Positions 25,562 to 33,231 of a stretch of 64,000 bases of DNA are shown one piece after another. Position numbers and translations under genes: made by a program. This stretch comes from Paraburkholderia oxyphila NBRC 105797 (GTDB lineage: Bacteria > Pseudomonadota > Gammaproteobacteria > Burkholderiales > Burkholderiaceae): NCBI RefSeq assembly GCF_000685075.1, contig NZ_BAYD01000030.1, positions 37,956 through 101,955 on the forward strand, in the 5' to 3' direction. Each line of letters begins with the position of its first letter. Within the stretch, counting starts at the first letter, position 1. The notes below the pieces were generated by a model. The model had not been told where the DNA came from. It worked only from the letters and a program-made list of their open reading frames with translations, and searched no databases.

Positions 25562-26947
25562 ATGTCCCACTCGAACTCGCGTGCCACGCACGGCATCGCT
25601 GCAGGACGCCTTGGCGCAGAGGAACTCGGCTGCAATTTCGCCGATGTCTCGCCGCCCCTTTCCGCCGACGCCGCGGTGGTCGCCGCCGACCGCTGCCATT
25701 ACTGCTACGACGCGCCTTGCGTCGCGGCTTGCCCCACTGGCATCGATATCCCGAGCTTCATCCGCAAGATCGGCAACGGCAATCTCAAGGGCGCGGCGCG
25801 CGATATCCTGAGCGCCAATCCGCTCGGCGGCATGTGCTCGCGCGTATGCCCCACCGAGATCCTCTGCGAAGGCGCCTGCGTGCGAAATCATCAGGATGGC
25901 GAACCGGTTCAGATTGGCGCGTTGCAGCGCCATGCGACCGACTTCCAGATGGCGCGCGAGGCTGAAGGCGCAGTGCCGCTCTTCAAGCGCACGAGCGAGA
26001 CGGGGCGGCACGTGGCCGTGGTCGGCGCCGGTCCTGCGGGGCTCGCGTGCGCGCATACGCTCGCGCTGGCCGGGCACACCGTCACGGTGTTCGACGCGCG
26101 CGAGAAGCCCGGCGGGCTCAACGAATATGGCATTGCCGCGTACAAGACCATCGACGATTTCGCCCAGCGCGAAGTCGAGTGGCTGCTCTCCATCGGCGGC
26201 ATCTCGATCGAAACAGGCAAGCAACTGGGCCGCGATTTCACGCTCGAGGCGCTGCACGAGAACTACGACGCGGTGTTCATCGGCATCGGCCTGAGCGGCA
26301 CGCAGGCGCTGCGCATCGAAGGCGAAGCGCTCGAAGGCGTGCGCGACGCCGTCGATTTCATTGCAGAACTGCGCGAGGCGCGTGACCTGGCCGCGCTGCC
26401 CGTGGGCCGCCGCGTCGTGGTGATCGGCGGCGGCAACACCGCCATCGACGCCACTGTGCAAAGCCGCAAGCTCGGCGCCGAGCACGTCACGCTCGCCTAC
26501 CGGCGCGGCAGCGCGCAGATGAGCGCCACGTGGGCCGAGCAGGAATTCGCGCGCACCCAGGGCGTCACGATCGTCGAGTGGATGAAGCCGCTTCGGATCA
26601 TGGGCGCGGGCCGAGTCGAGGCCGTCGAATTCGAGCGCACGGCGCTCGACGCGAACGGCACGCTGCAAGGCACCGGCGAAATCGAGCGCATCGAAGCGGA
26701 CATGGTGCTCAAGGCGATTGGCCAGAAACTGCTGCCAGCAGGGCTCGAAGCGCTGCAATTGACCGATGGCGGCGTGCGCATCGCCGTGGATGCCGATGGC
26801 GCGACCTCGCTCGAAGGCGTCTGGGCAGGCGGCGATTGCGCGGGCCACGGCGCCACCGACCTCACCGTGCAGGCGGTGCAGGACGGCAAGCTCGCCGCGC
26901 GCGCGATCGATCGCTATCTCGCCGCGCAGGCGGCGAAAGCGGCTTGA
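25562..26947 (+). CDS. preT: NAD-dependent dihydropyrimidine dehydrogenase subunit PreT
   Basis: A 461-residue flavoprotein forming the electron-entry subunit of the two-part bacterial dihydropyrimidine dehydrogenase, which interconverts uracil/thymine and dihydro forms with NAD(H). The N-terminal 110 residues have Cys-rich Fe-S motifs (DRCHYCYDAPCVAACPTG and CSRVCPTEILCEGAC), then an FAD motif VVGAGPAGLACAHTL and a second dinucleotide motif VVIGGGNTAIDATV, and the C-terminal GGDCAGHGATDLTVQAV. The ATG follows AAGGAGCATCC. It precedes preA by 107 bp. The domain order matches the GltD-like family to which PreT belongs. Confidence 0.93.
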   Translation: MSHSNSRATHGIAAGRLGAEELGCNFADVSPPLSADAAVVAADRCHYCYDAPCVAACPTGIDIPSFIRKIGNGNLKGAARDILSANPLGGMCSRVCPTEILCEGACVRNHQDGEPVQIGALQRHATDFQMAREAEGAVPLFKRTSETGRHVAVVGAGPAGLACAHTLALAGHTVTVFDAREKPGGLNEYGIAAYKTIDDFAQREVEWLLSIGGISIETGKQLGRDFTLEALHENYDAVFIGIGLSGTQALRIEGEALEGVRDAVDFIAELREARDLAALPVGRRVVVIGGGNTAIDATVQSRKLGAEHVTLAYRRGSAQMSATWAEQEFARTQGVTIVEWMKPLRIMGAGRVEAVEFERTALDANGTLQGTGEIERIEADMVLKAIGQKLLPAGLEALQLTDGGVRIAVDADGATSLEGVWAGGDCAGHGATDLTVQAVQDGKLAARAIDRYLAAQAAKAA

Positions 26948-27054
26948 GCCGCGCGAGCACCACGCGTACACCCGATAAAACGAACGCCCCATGCGTTGCA
27001 TGGGACCGGAGCAAGCACTCGAGCGCTGACTCCGGATCGACAAGGAGCCGCATC

Positions 27055-28332
27055 ATGGCCGATCTACGCTGCACGATTGCCGGTATTGAATCGCCGAACC
27101 CGTTCTGGCTCGCTTCCGCGCCGCCCACCGACAAGGCCTACAACGTGAACCGCGCCTTCGAGGCGGGCTGGGGCGGCGTGGTCTGGAAAACACTCGGGCT
27201 CGACCCGCACGTGGTGAACGTGAGCTCGCGCTACGGCGCCACCACCTGGCGCGGCCAGCGCATCGCGGGGCTGAACAACATCGAGCTCATCACCGACCGG
27301 CCGCTCGACGTGAACCTCAAGGAGATCGCGCAAGTGAAGCGCGACTGGCCCGATCGCGCGCTGATCGTCTCGCTGATGGTGCCGTGCAACGAGCAAGACT
27401 GGAAATGGATCCTCCCGCTAGTGGAAGACACCGGCGCCGACGCCGTCGAGCTCAACTTCGGCTGCCCGCACGGCATGAGCGAGCGCGGCATGGGCGCGGC
27501 GGTGGGCCAGGTGCCCGAATACATCGAGATGGTCACGCGCTGGGTGAAGGAAGGCACGCGCCTGCCCTGCCTCGTGAAGCTCACGCCCAACGTGACCGAC
27601 ATTCGCCACGGCGCGCGCGCCGCGCACAAAGGCGGCGCGGACGGCGTCTCGCTCATCAACACCATCAACTCGATCGTGGGCGTGGACCTCGACGCCATGG
27701 CGCCGCTGCCCACCGTGGACGGCAAGGGCACGCACGGCGGCTATTGTGGCCCGGCCGCGAAGCCGATCGCGCTGCACATGGTGGCCGAGATCGCGCGCGA
27801 CCCGCAAACCCATGGCCTGCCGATCTCGGGCATCGGCGGCATTTCAGACTGGCGCGACGCGGCCGAATTCATGGTGCTGGGCGCGGGCAGCGTGCAGGTG
27901 TGCACCGCGGCCATGCACTACGGATTCCGAATCGTCAACGACATGATCGACGGGCTCTCCAACTGGATGGACGAAAAGGGCTACGCGAACCTCGACGCGA
28001 TTCGCGGCCGCGCCGTGCAAAACGTCACCGACTGGCAATATCTGAACCTGAACTACGACATCAAGGCCCGCATCGACCAGGACCGCTGCATCCAGTGCGG
28101 CCTGTGCCATATCGCCTGCGAGGACACCTCGCACCAGGCCATCACGGCCACGCGCGACGGCAAGCGCCACTTCGAGGTGGTCGATGCGAATTGCGTCGGG
28201 TGCAATTTATGCATGCATGTCTGCCCGGTCGACCAATGCATCACGATGGAGCGCGTCGACTCGGGCCGTTACGCGAACTGGACCACGCATCCGAACAATC
28301 CGGCGCGCGTAGCCGATCCGAAGGCGGCCTGA
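27055..28332 (+). CDS. preA: NAD-dependent dihydropyrimidine dehydrogenase subunit PreA
   Basis: The 425-residue catalytic subunit binds FMN in a dihydroorotate-dehydrogenase-like barrel (residues about 1-320, with PNPFWLASAPPT, ELNFGCPHGMSERGMG and LPISGIGGISDWRDAAEF) and ends in a 2x[4Fe-4S] ferredoxin module (CIQCGLCHIACE and CVGCNLCMHVCPVDQC). Together with PreT it reduces uracil or thymine to the dihydropyrimidine, or runs in reverse. The start is set by AAGGAGCCGCATC. It is followed 46 bp later by an NCS1 transporter. Length is normal. Confidence 0.95.
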   Translation: MADLRCTIAGIESPNPFWLASAPPTDKAYNVNRAFEAGWGGVVWKTLGLDPHVVNVSSRYGATTWRGQRIAGLNNIELITDRPLDVNLKEIAQVKRDWPDRALIVSLMVPCNEQDWKWILPLVEDTGADAVELNFGCPHGMSERGMGAAVGQVPEYIEMVTRWVKEGTRLPCLVKLTPNVTDIRHGARAAHKGGADGVSLINTINSIVGVDLDAMAPLPTVDGKGTHGGYCGPAAKPIALHMVAEIARDPQTHGLPISGIGGISDWRDAAEFMVLGAGSVQVCTAAMHYGFRIVNDMIDGLSNWMDEKGYANLDAIRGRAVQNVTDWQYLNLNYDIKARIDQDRCIQCGLCHIACEDTSHQAITATRDGKRHFEVVDANCVGCNLCMHVCPVDQCITMERVDSGRYANWTTHPNNPARVADPKAA

Positions 28333-28378
28333 ACCTCACCATCCCAACCGAAACGAGCAGTCACGGAGAAACCGCACC

Positions 28379-29896
28379 ATGAGCCAGCCAGCAGCAAGCG
28401 GTGGTGTAGACAGCGACGCGAGCGCGCGCCGCAGCGCCAGCGAGCTATACAACGACGACCTCGCGCCCACGGGCGCCGCGCAGCGCACGTGGCGCTGGTA
28501 CCACTTCGGCGCGCTATGGGTGGGCATGGTGATGAACATCGCCTCCTACATGCTCGCGGCCGGGCTCACCGAGCAGGGCATGTCGCCATGGCAGGCCGTG
28601 CTCACGGTGCTGCTCGGCAACATGATCGTGCTCGTGCCGATGCTGCTGATCGGCCATGCCGGCGCGAAATACGGCATTCCCTATGCGGTGCTCGTACGCT
28701 CGTCGTTCGGCACCCAGGGCGCGAAGCTGCCCGCCATGCTGCGCGCCATCGTGGCGTGCGGCTGGTACGGCATTCAGTCGTGGCTCGGCGGCAGCGCGAT
28801 CTACACGCTCGCCAACATCCTCACGCACAACGCTTTGGTAGGCGACGCGCTGCCGTTTCTCGGCATCTCGATCGCCCAGGGTGCGTGCTTCCTGATCTTC
28901 TGGGCGCTGCAACTCTATTTCATCCTGCACGGCACCGACTCGATCCGCTGGCTCGAAAGCTGGTCCGCGCCCATCAAGGTCGTGATGTGCGTGGCGCTGG
29001 TCTGGTGGGCCTGCTCGAAGGCGGGCGGCGTGGGCTCCATGCTCTCGCAGCCCTCACAGTTCGCGGCGGGCGGCAAGAAGGCCGGGCTGTTCTGGGCCAC
29101 CTTCTGGCCGAGCCTCACCGCGATGGTGGGCTTCTGGGCTACGCTCGCACTCAACATTCCCGACTTCACGCGCTTCGCGAAGACGCAAAAGGACCAGTTC
29201 GTGGGCCAGGCGCTGGGCTTGCCGGTGCCGATGGCGCTGCTCTCCGTGGTCTCGGTCGTGGTGACATCGGCCACCGTCGTGATCTACGGCAAGGCGATCT
29301 GGGACCCCATCGATCTCACGAGCCGCATGGAAGGCATCGGCGTGGGCATCGCGCTCGTCATCCTCACGCTCGATACCATGTGCTGCAATCTCGCGGCGAA
29401 CCTGGTCGGCCCCGCCTACGATTTTTCGAGCCTCTGGCCGAAGGGCATCTCGTACAAGGCCGGTGGCCTGATCACGGCCACCATCGCCGTCGTGATGATG
29501 CCGTGGAAGATTCTCGCCACCACGCAGGGCTATATCTTCACGTGGCTCGTGGGCTATTCGGCGCTGCTCGGGCCGGTGGCCGGCATTCTCATGGTCGATT
29601 ACTTCCTCATTCGCGGCACGCGGCTCGACACTGCGCAGCTCTTTGAGGAAAACGGCGAATACGCCTACTCGAACGGCTGGAACCTGGCCGCCGTCATCGC
29701 GCTGGTGGCGGGCGTGCTGCCGAATCTGCCGGGCTTTTTGAACGTCGCGTTCCCGAACGCCTTCCCCTCGGTGCCCGACGCGTTCAAGGGACTCTATACG
29801 TATGCGTGGTTCGTGGGACTCGCGATCGCGGCCGTCGTCTATGGCGTGCTGATGAAGCTCAGCAAGAGCCGCAGGCCGAGCATCGCGAGTGCATGA
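28379..29896 (+). CDS. NCS1-family nucleobase:cation symporter
   Basis: A 505-residue inner-membrane transporter with about 12 hydrophobic segments, of the nucleobase:cation symporter-1 family that includes uracil, allantoin, cytosine and hydantoin importers (for example Mhp1 and PucI). Family features are NEDLAP-like NDDLAPTGAAQRTWRWYHFGALWVGM-type N-terminus and LNIPDFTRFAKTQKDQFVGQ in the middle. It lies within the pyrimidine-degradation operon, so uracil, thymine or dihydropyrimidine uptake is the likely role. Its stop codon directly abuts the left arm of the nested inverted-repeat element, so any terminator or attenuation in that element would affect transcription past it. Confidence 0.93.
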   Translation: MSQPAASGGVDSDASARRSASELYNDDLAPTGAAQRTWRWYHFGALWVGMVMNIASYMLAAGLTEQGMSPWQAVLTVLLGNMIVLVPMLLIGHAGAKYGIPYAVLVRSSFGTQGAKLPAMLRAIVACGWYGIQSWLGGSAIYTLANILTHNALVGDALPFLGISIAQGACFLIFWALQLYFILHGTDSIRWLESWSAPIKVVMCVALVWWACSKAGGVGSMLSQPSQFAAGGKKAGLFWATFWPSLTAMVGFWATLALNIPDFTRFAKTQKDQFVGQALGLPVPMALLSVVSVVVTSATVVIYGKAIWDPIDLTSRMEGIGVGIALVILTLDTMCCNLAANLVGPAYDFSSLWPKGISYKAGGLITATIAVVMMPWKILATTQGYIFTWLVGYSALLGPVAGILMVDYFLIRGTRLDTAQLFEENGEYAYSNGWNLAAVIALVAGVLPNLPGFLNVAFPNAFPSVPDAFKGLYTYAWFVGLAIAAVVYGVLMKLSKSRRPSIASA

Positions 29897-30190
29897 GCCA
29901 GGGCCTGTTCACGCTAATAACAGGCTCGCGCTGGCCGCCAGAAGGGCCGAGCGCGAGGATTGCGACGAAGCGAATACTCGACGTATTCGTGAGGAACATG
30001 ACGCGGCGATCGGCCCTTCTGGCGGCCAGCCCGTGGAATGGAAATAGTTAATTGGGGAACGTGTCTTTCCGGCCGCATTGCGGCGTCGCGCGTCGCTTGT
30101 TTGGCTCGGCCAAACGGCGCGCCGTGCTCCTTGCACTGCGACCGGAAAGGCACGTTCGTGAGCCTGTTATTAGCGTGAACAGGCCCTGGC
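29897..30190. repeat. Nested inverted-repeat element, three-way-junction type
   Basis: A 31-bp perfect inverted repeat (29897-29927 and 30160-30190) encloses two further hairpins. Arm A has a 20-bp perfect stem (29931-29950 with 30010-30029) and an inner small hairpin at 29971-29989. Arm B has a 15-bp stem with one G-U pair (30058-30072 with 30142-30156) and inner hairpins at 30099-30115 and near 30074. Each outer arm also holds the self-complementary pair CCTGTT/AACAGG. The left arm starts at the base after the NCS1 stop codon, and the right arm ends 31 bp before the dihydropyrimidinase start. No coding frame is supported, and no target-site duplication was seen. It may be a non-autonomous mobile repeat or a structured RNA. 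Confidence 0.85.
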
Positions 30191-30221
30191 CCGGACAGAC
30201 AACCGAAGGAGACATAGCATC

Positions 30222-31679
30222 ATGGCGATCCTGATTCGAGGCGGCACCGTCGTCGACGCGGACAAGAGCTATCGCGCGGACGTGCTCTGCGAGAACGGCA
30301 CGATAGCGGCGATTGGCGAGAACCTTGACGCGCCCGCCGGCGCGACCGTGGTGGACGCGGGCGGCCAATACGTGATGCCGGGCGGCATCGATCCGCATAC
30401 GCACATGGAACTGCCCTTCATGGGCACGACGGCGAGCGACGACTTCTTCAGCGGCACGGCGGCGGGTCTGGCGGGCGGCACGACGTCGATCATCGACTTC
30501 GTGATTCCGAGCCCGAAGCAACCGCTCATGGACGCGTTCCGCGAATGGCGCGGCTGGGCCGAGAAAGCCGCCGCCGATTACGGCTTTCACGTGGCGGTCA
30601 CGTGGTGGGACGAAAGCGTGCACCGCGACATGGGCCTGCTCGTGCAGGACCACGGCGTGTCGAGCTTCAAGCACTTCATGGCGTACAAGAACGCCATCAT
30701 GGCCGACGACGAGGTCCTCGTGAACAGCTTCGCGCGCTCGCTCGAGCTGGGTGCGCTGCCCACCGTGCACGCCGAAAACGGCGAGCTCGTGTTTCAGCTG
30801 CAGCGGCAGTTGCTCGCGCGCGGCTTCACCGGACCGGAGGCGCATCCGCTCTCGCGTCCGCCCGAGGTGGAAGGCGAGGCCGCGAACCGTGCGATCCGCA
30901 TCGCGCAGGTGCTGGGCGTGCCCGTGTATATCGTGCACGTCTCCGCCAAAGAGGCGCTCGAAGCCATCACGCGGGCGCGCGCCGAAGGCCAGCGCGTGTT
31001 CGGCGAGGTGCTCGCGGGCCATCTCGTGATCGACGAGGCCGTGTACCGCGACCCCGACTGGACGCGCGCGGCCGCGCACGTGATGAGCCCGCCGTTCCGT
31101 ACCAAGGAGCATCGCGACGCGCTCTGGCGCGGTCTGCAAGGCGGCCTGCTGCACACCACGGCAACCGATCACTGCGTGTTCTGCGCCTCGCAGAAAGCGA
31201 TGGGGCGCAATGATTTCACACGGATTCCTAACGGGTGTGGCGGCGTGGAAGACCGCATGGCCGTGCTATGGGATCAGGGCGTGAACACGGGGCGGCTCAC
31301 GCCGAACGAGTTCGTGCGCGTGACGTCCACGAACGCGGCGCAGATCTTCAACCTCTATCCGCGCAAGGGCGCGGTGGCCGTGGGCTCGGACGCGGATCTC
31401 GTGGTCTGGGATCCGGAGGCCACGCGCACGATCTCGGTGAAGACGCATCATCAGAACGTGGACTTCAATGTGTTCGAAGGCATGACGGTGCGTGGCGTGC
31501 CCACGCATACGGTCTCGCAAGGGGAACTCGTGTGGGCGGACGGCGACCTGCGCGCGCGGCGCGGCGCGGGGCGCTATCTGAAGCGGCCCGCGAATCCGGG
31601 CTATCTGCAGGCCTCGCGGCTCGCGAAGCAGTTGAAGGAGACGCAGCCGGTGCATCGCGAGGGGGATCAGCCCGCCTGA
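30222..31679 (+). CDS. hydA: Dihydropyrimidinase (hydantoinase)
   Basis: The 485-residue amidohydrolase opens the ring of dihydrouracil or dihydrothymine, the second step of reductive pyrimidine degradation. Visible metal-site residues are HTHMELPF (the His-x-His pair), FKHFMAYKN (the carboxylated Lys), TVHAENGE, IVHVSAKEA and TATDHCVF. Length and motifs match D-hydantoinase/dihydropyrimidinase. The ATG is preceded by AAGGAGACATAGC. It sits just after the nested inverted-repeat element and converges with the motor-type operon, with 22 bp between stops and no terminator. Substrate is inferred from its cluster neighbours. Confidence 0.95.
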   Translation: MAILIRGGTVVDADKSYRADVLCENGTIAAIGENLDAPAGATVVDAGGQYVMPGGIDPHTHMELPFMGTTASDDFFSGTAAGLAGGTTSIIDFVIPSPKQPLMDAFREWRGWAEKAAADYGFHVAVTWWDESVHRDMGLLVQDHGVSSFKHFMAYKNAIMADDEVLVNSFARSLELGALPTVHAENGELVFQLQRQLLARGFTGPEAHPLSRPPEVEGEAANRAIRIAQVLGVPVYIVHVSAKEALEAITRARAEGQRVFGEVLAGHLVIDEAVYRDPDWTRAAAHVMSPPFRTKEHRDALWRGLQGGLLHTTATDHCVFCASQKAMGRNDFTRIPNGCGGVEDRMAVLWDQGVNTGRLTPNEFVRVTSTNAAQIFNLYPRKGAVAVGSDADLVVWDPEATRTISVKTHHQNVDFNVFEGMTVRGVPTHTVSQGELVWADGDLRARRGAGRYLKRPANPGYLQASRLAKQLKETQPVHREGDQPA

Positions 31680-31701
31680 GCGCCCCGTCGCGACAGCAAC
31701 G

Positions 31702-32385
31702 TCAATACTGCACCACGATCGTCACGCGCCGGTTGAGCGCGCGGCTTGCGGGGTCGGTGCCGGCAACCAGCGGAAAGTTGTCGGCCCGGCCTATCGCGGC
31801 AAGCCGATGCGGCTCGACGCCCCGCTCGACCAGATAGCGCACGACGGCCCCCGCGCGCGCCGAAGAAAGCTCCCAGTTCGACGCATAGCGCGCGTTCGCG
31901 ATCGGCGTGCTATCGGTGTGCCCTTCGACGAGGATGTTGCCGTTGGGCACCTGCGCCAGCACGCGCGCGATGCGGCTCAGCACGCCGAACGAATCGGGCA
32001 GCAGCGCCGCGTCGCCGGCGTTGAAGAGGATCTTCGCGTTGATGCCGATTTCCACGCCGTGCGCCACCGGCACGATCGTGATCTCGCCGCGCTCGCGCAG
32101 CGGGTCGAGCGACGCGAGCAACGCGCTTGCGGCGGCCTGCGGCCTCGCGGCCGGCGCGGAGGCGGCCTGCGCTTGCGCCGCCAGCGACTGCGTACGGATC
32201 GCCTGTTCGCTGTGCTTCGCGAGTTGCATCGCGTAGAGCGCGAGGAACAGCACCATCATCGTGGTGATGAGATCCGCGTAGGAGAGCAGCCAGCGGCCGG
32301 ACTGCTCGCCGCCTTCGTCCTCTTCGCGGTCAAAGGCGCTCAAGAGCATGTCATGCGCCGGCCGGCTTTCGGATGAGATCTTCAT
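31702..32385 (-). CDS. MotB/OmpA-like stator protein of a three-gene motor-type operon
   Basis: This 227-residue protein has the MotB layout: a cytoplasmic N-terminal 30 residues rich in Asp/Glu, one transmembrane helix (about 33-53) with the ion-binding Asp38 in RWLLSYADLI, an Ala/Gln-rich plug-like linker (55-95), and an OmpA-type peptidoglycan-binding domain (about 105-225) with EGHTDST (154-160), WELSSARA (171-178) and NRRVTI. Asp38 corresponds to the proton-binding Asp of MotB. It is the last gene of the operon, 21 bp after the MotA-like gene, and lacks a clear ribosome site, so translation may be coupled. Its length is shorter than flagellar MotB (about 300). Whether it drives a flagellum or another machine is unknown. 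Confidence 0.87.
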   Translation of the reverse strand: MKISSESRPAHDMLLSAFDREEDEGGEQSGRWLLSYADLITTMMVLFLALYAMQLAKHSEQAIRTQSLAAQAQAASAPAARPQAAASALLASLDPLRERGEITIVPVAHGVEIGINAKILFNAGDAALLPDSFGVLSRIARVLAQVPNGNILVEGHTDSTPIANARYASNWELSSARAGAVVRYLVERGVEPHRLAAIGRADNFPLVAGTDPASRALNRRVTIVVQY

Positions 32386-32406
32386 GGGGGAAAGCGCGCT
32401 ACGTTC

Positions 32407-33222
32407 TCAGTTTACGGGCGCGTTTGCGGGCGCGCCTTGCCGCGACCACGCGTTCGCCTCGCCGGGCACGCCGGCCCCGCGCCCCCCCACTTCGCCTGCG
32501 AGCCGCGTCGCGATCGTATGCGGCGTTTCCTTGCGCGAAATGGCGAGCAAGCCGTCCAGATAGAGCTTGCGCAGCCGCAGTTCGCTTTCGATGTGCGTGC
32601 GCATCTTGCCGTAGAGCGGCAGGAACACGAGATTGGCCAGCGCGAGTCCGTAGAGCGTGGCGACGAACGCCACCGCGATGCCCTGCCCCAGCTGCGAAGG
32701 CTCGACCAGATGCGAAGTCACCTGGATGAGGCCCAGCACCGAGCCCAGAATGCCGAAGGTCGGCGCATAACCGCCCGCCTGCTGCCAGACGCGCGCGGCC
32801 GCCAGATGCGTGCGTCCATACGCTTCCAGCTCGCGATTGAGCGCATCTTCGAGCACGGCGGTCGAGACGCCGCTTGCCAGCAGTTCGAGCCCGCGCCGCG
32901 CAAACGGATGAATGCCGCGCCAGTCCATCGACTCGAACGCGAGCAGGCCGTTGAGCTTGGCCTGGTCGCCCCATTCCAGCACGGCGGCGAGACTCGTTTC
33001 GTCCACCTGCTGCGCGCGCACGAACACCGTGCGCAGGCGCAGGACCGCGTCGAAGAAGCGCGCCCACGGGTTCTGGATCATCACGGCGGCCAGCGTGCCG
33101 CCCAGCACGACCAGCAGCGCCTCGGGCTGCAGCAGCGAGGTGAACTGCCCACCTTCGAGCGCAAAGCCGATCGCGACGGCCGCGCCACCCAGCAGGACTC
33201 CGAATAAAGTCGACAGATCCAT
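32407..33222 (-). CDS. MotA/TolQ/ExbB-type proton-channel protein of the motor-type operon
   Basis: The 271-residue protein has four hydrophobic helices (about 4-22, 34-50, 150-170 and 181-204) with a cytoplasmic loop of about 100 residues between the second and third, as in MotA. The third helix starts GGYAPTFGILGSVLGLI, in which Pro154 corresponds to the conserved channel Pro of MotA, and the fourth contains AVAFVATLYGLALANLVFLP. After the fourth helix comes a charged helix (KMRTHIESELRLRKL) and a disordered Gly/Ala-rich tail. The start is well supported by AAGGGGGG four bases before ATG. It follows the FliG-like gene by 9 bp. It should form the ion channel with the MotB-like protein. Confidence 0.88.
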   Translation of the reverse strand: MDLSTLFGVLLGGAAVAIGFALEGGQFTSLLQPEALLVVLGGTLAAVMIQNPWARFFDAVLRLRTVFVRAQQVDETSLAAVLEWGDQAKLNGLLAFESMDWRGIHPFARRGLELLASGVSTAVLEDALNRELEAYGRTHLAAARVWQQAGGYAPTFGILGSVLGLIQVTSHLVEPSQLGQGIAVAFVATLYGLALANLVFLPLYGKMRTHIESELRLRKLYLDGLLAISRKETPHTIATRLAGEVGGRGAGVPGEANAWSRQGAPANAPVN

Positions 33223-33231
33223 ACGCCCCCC

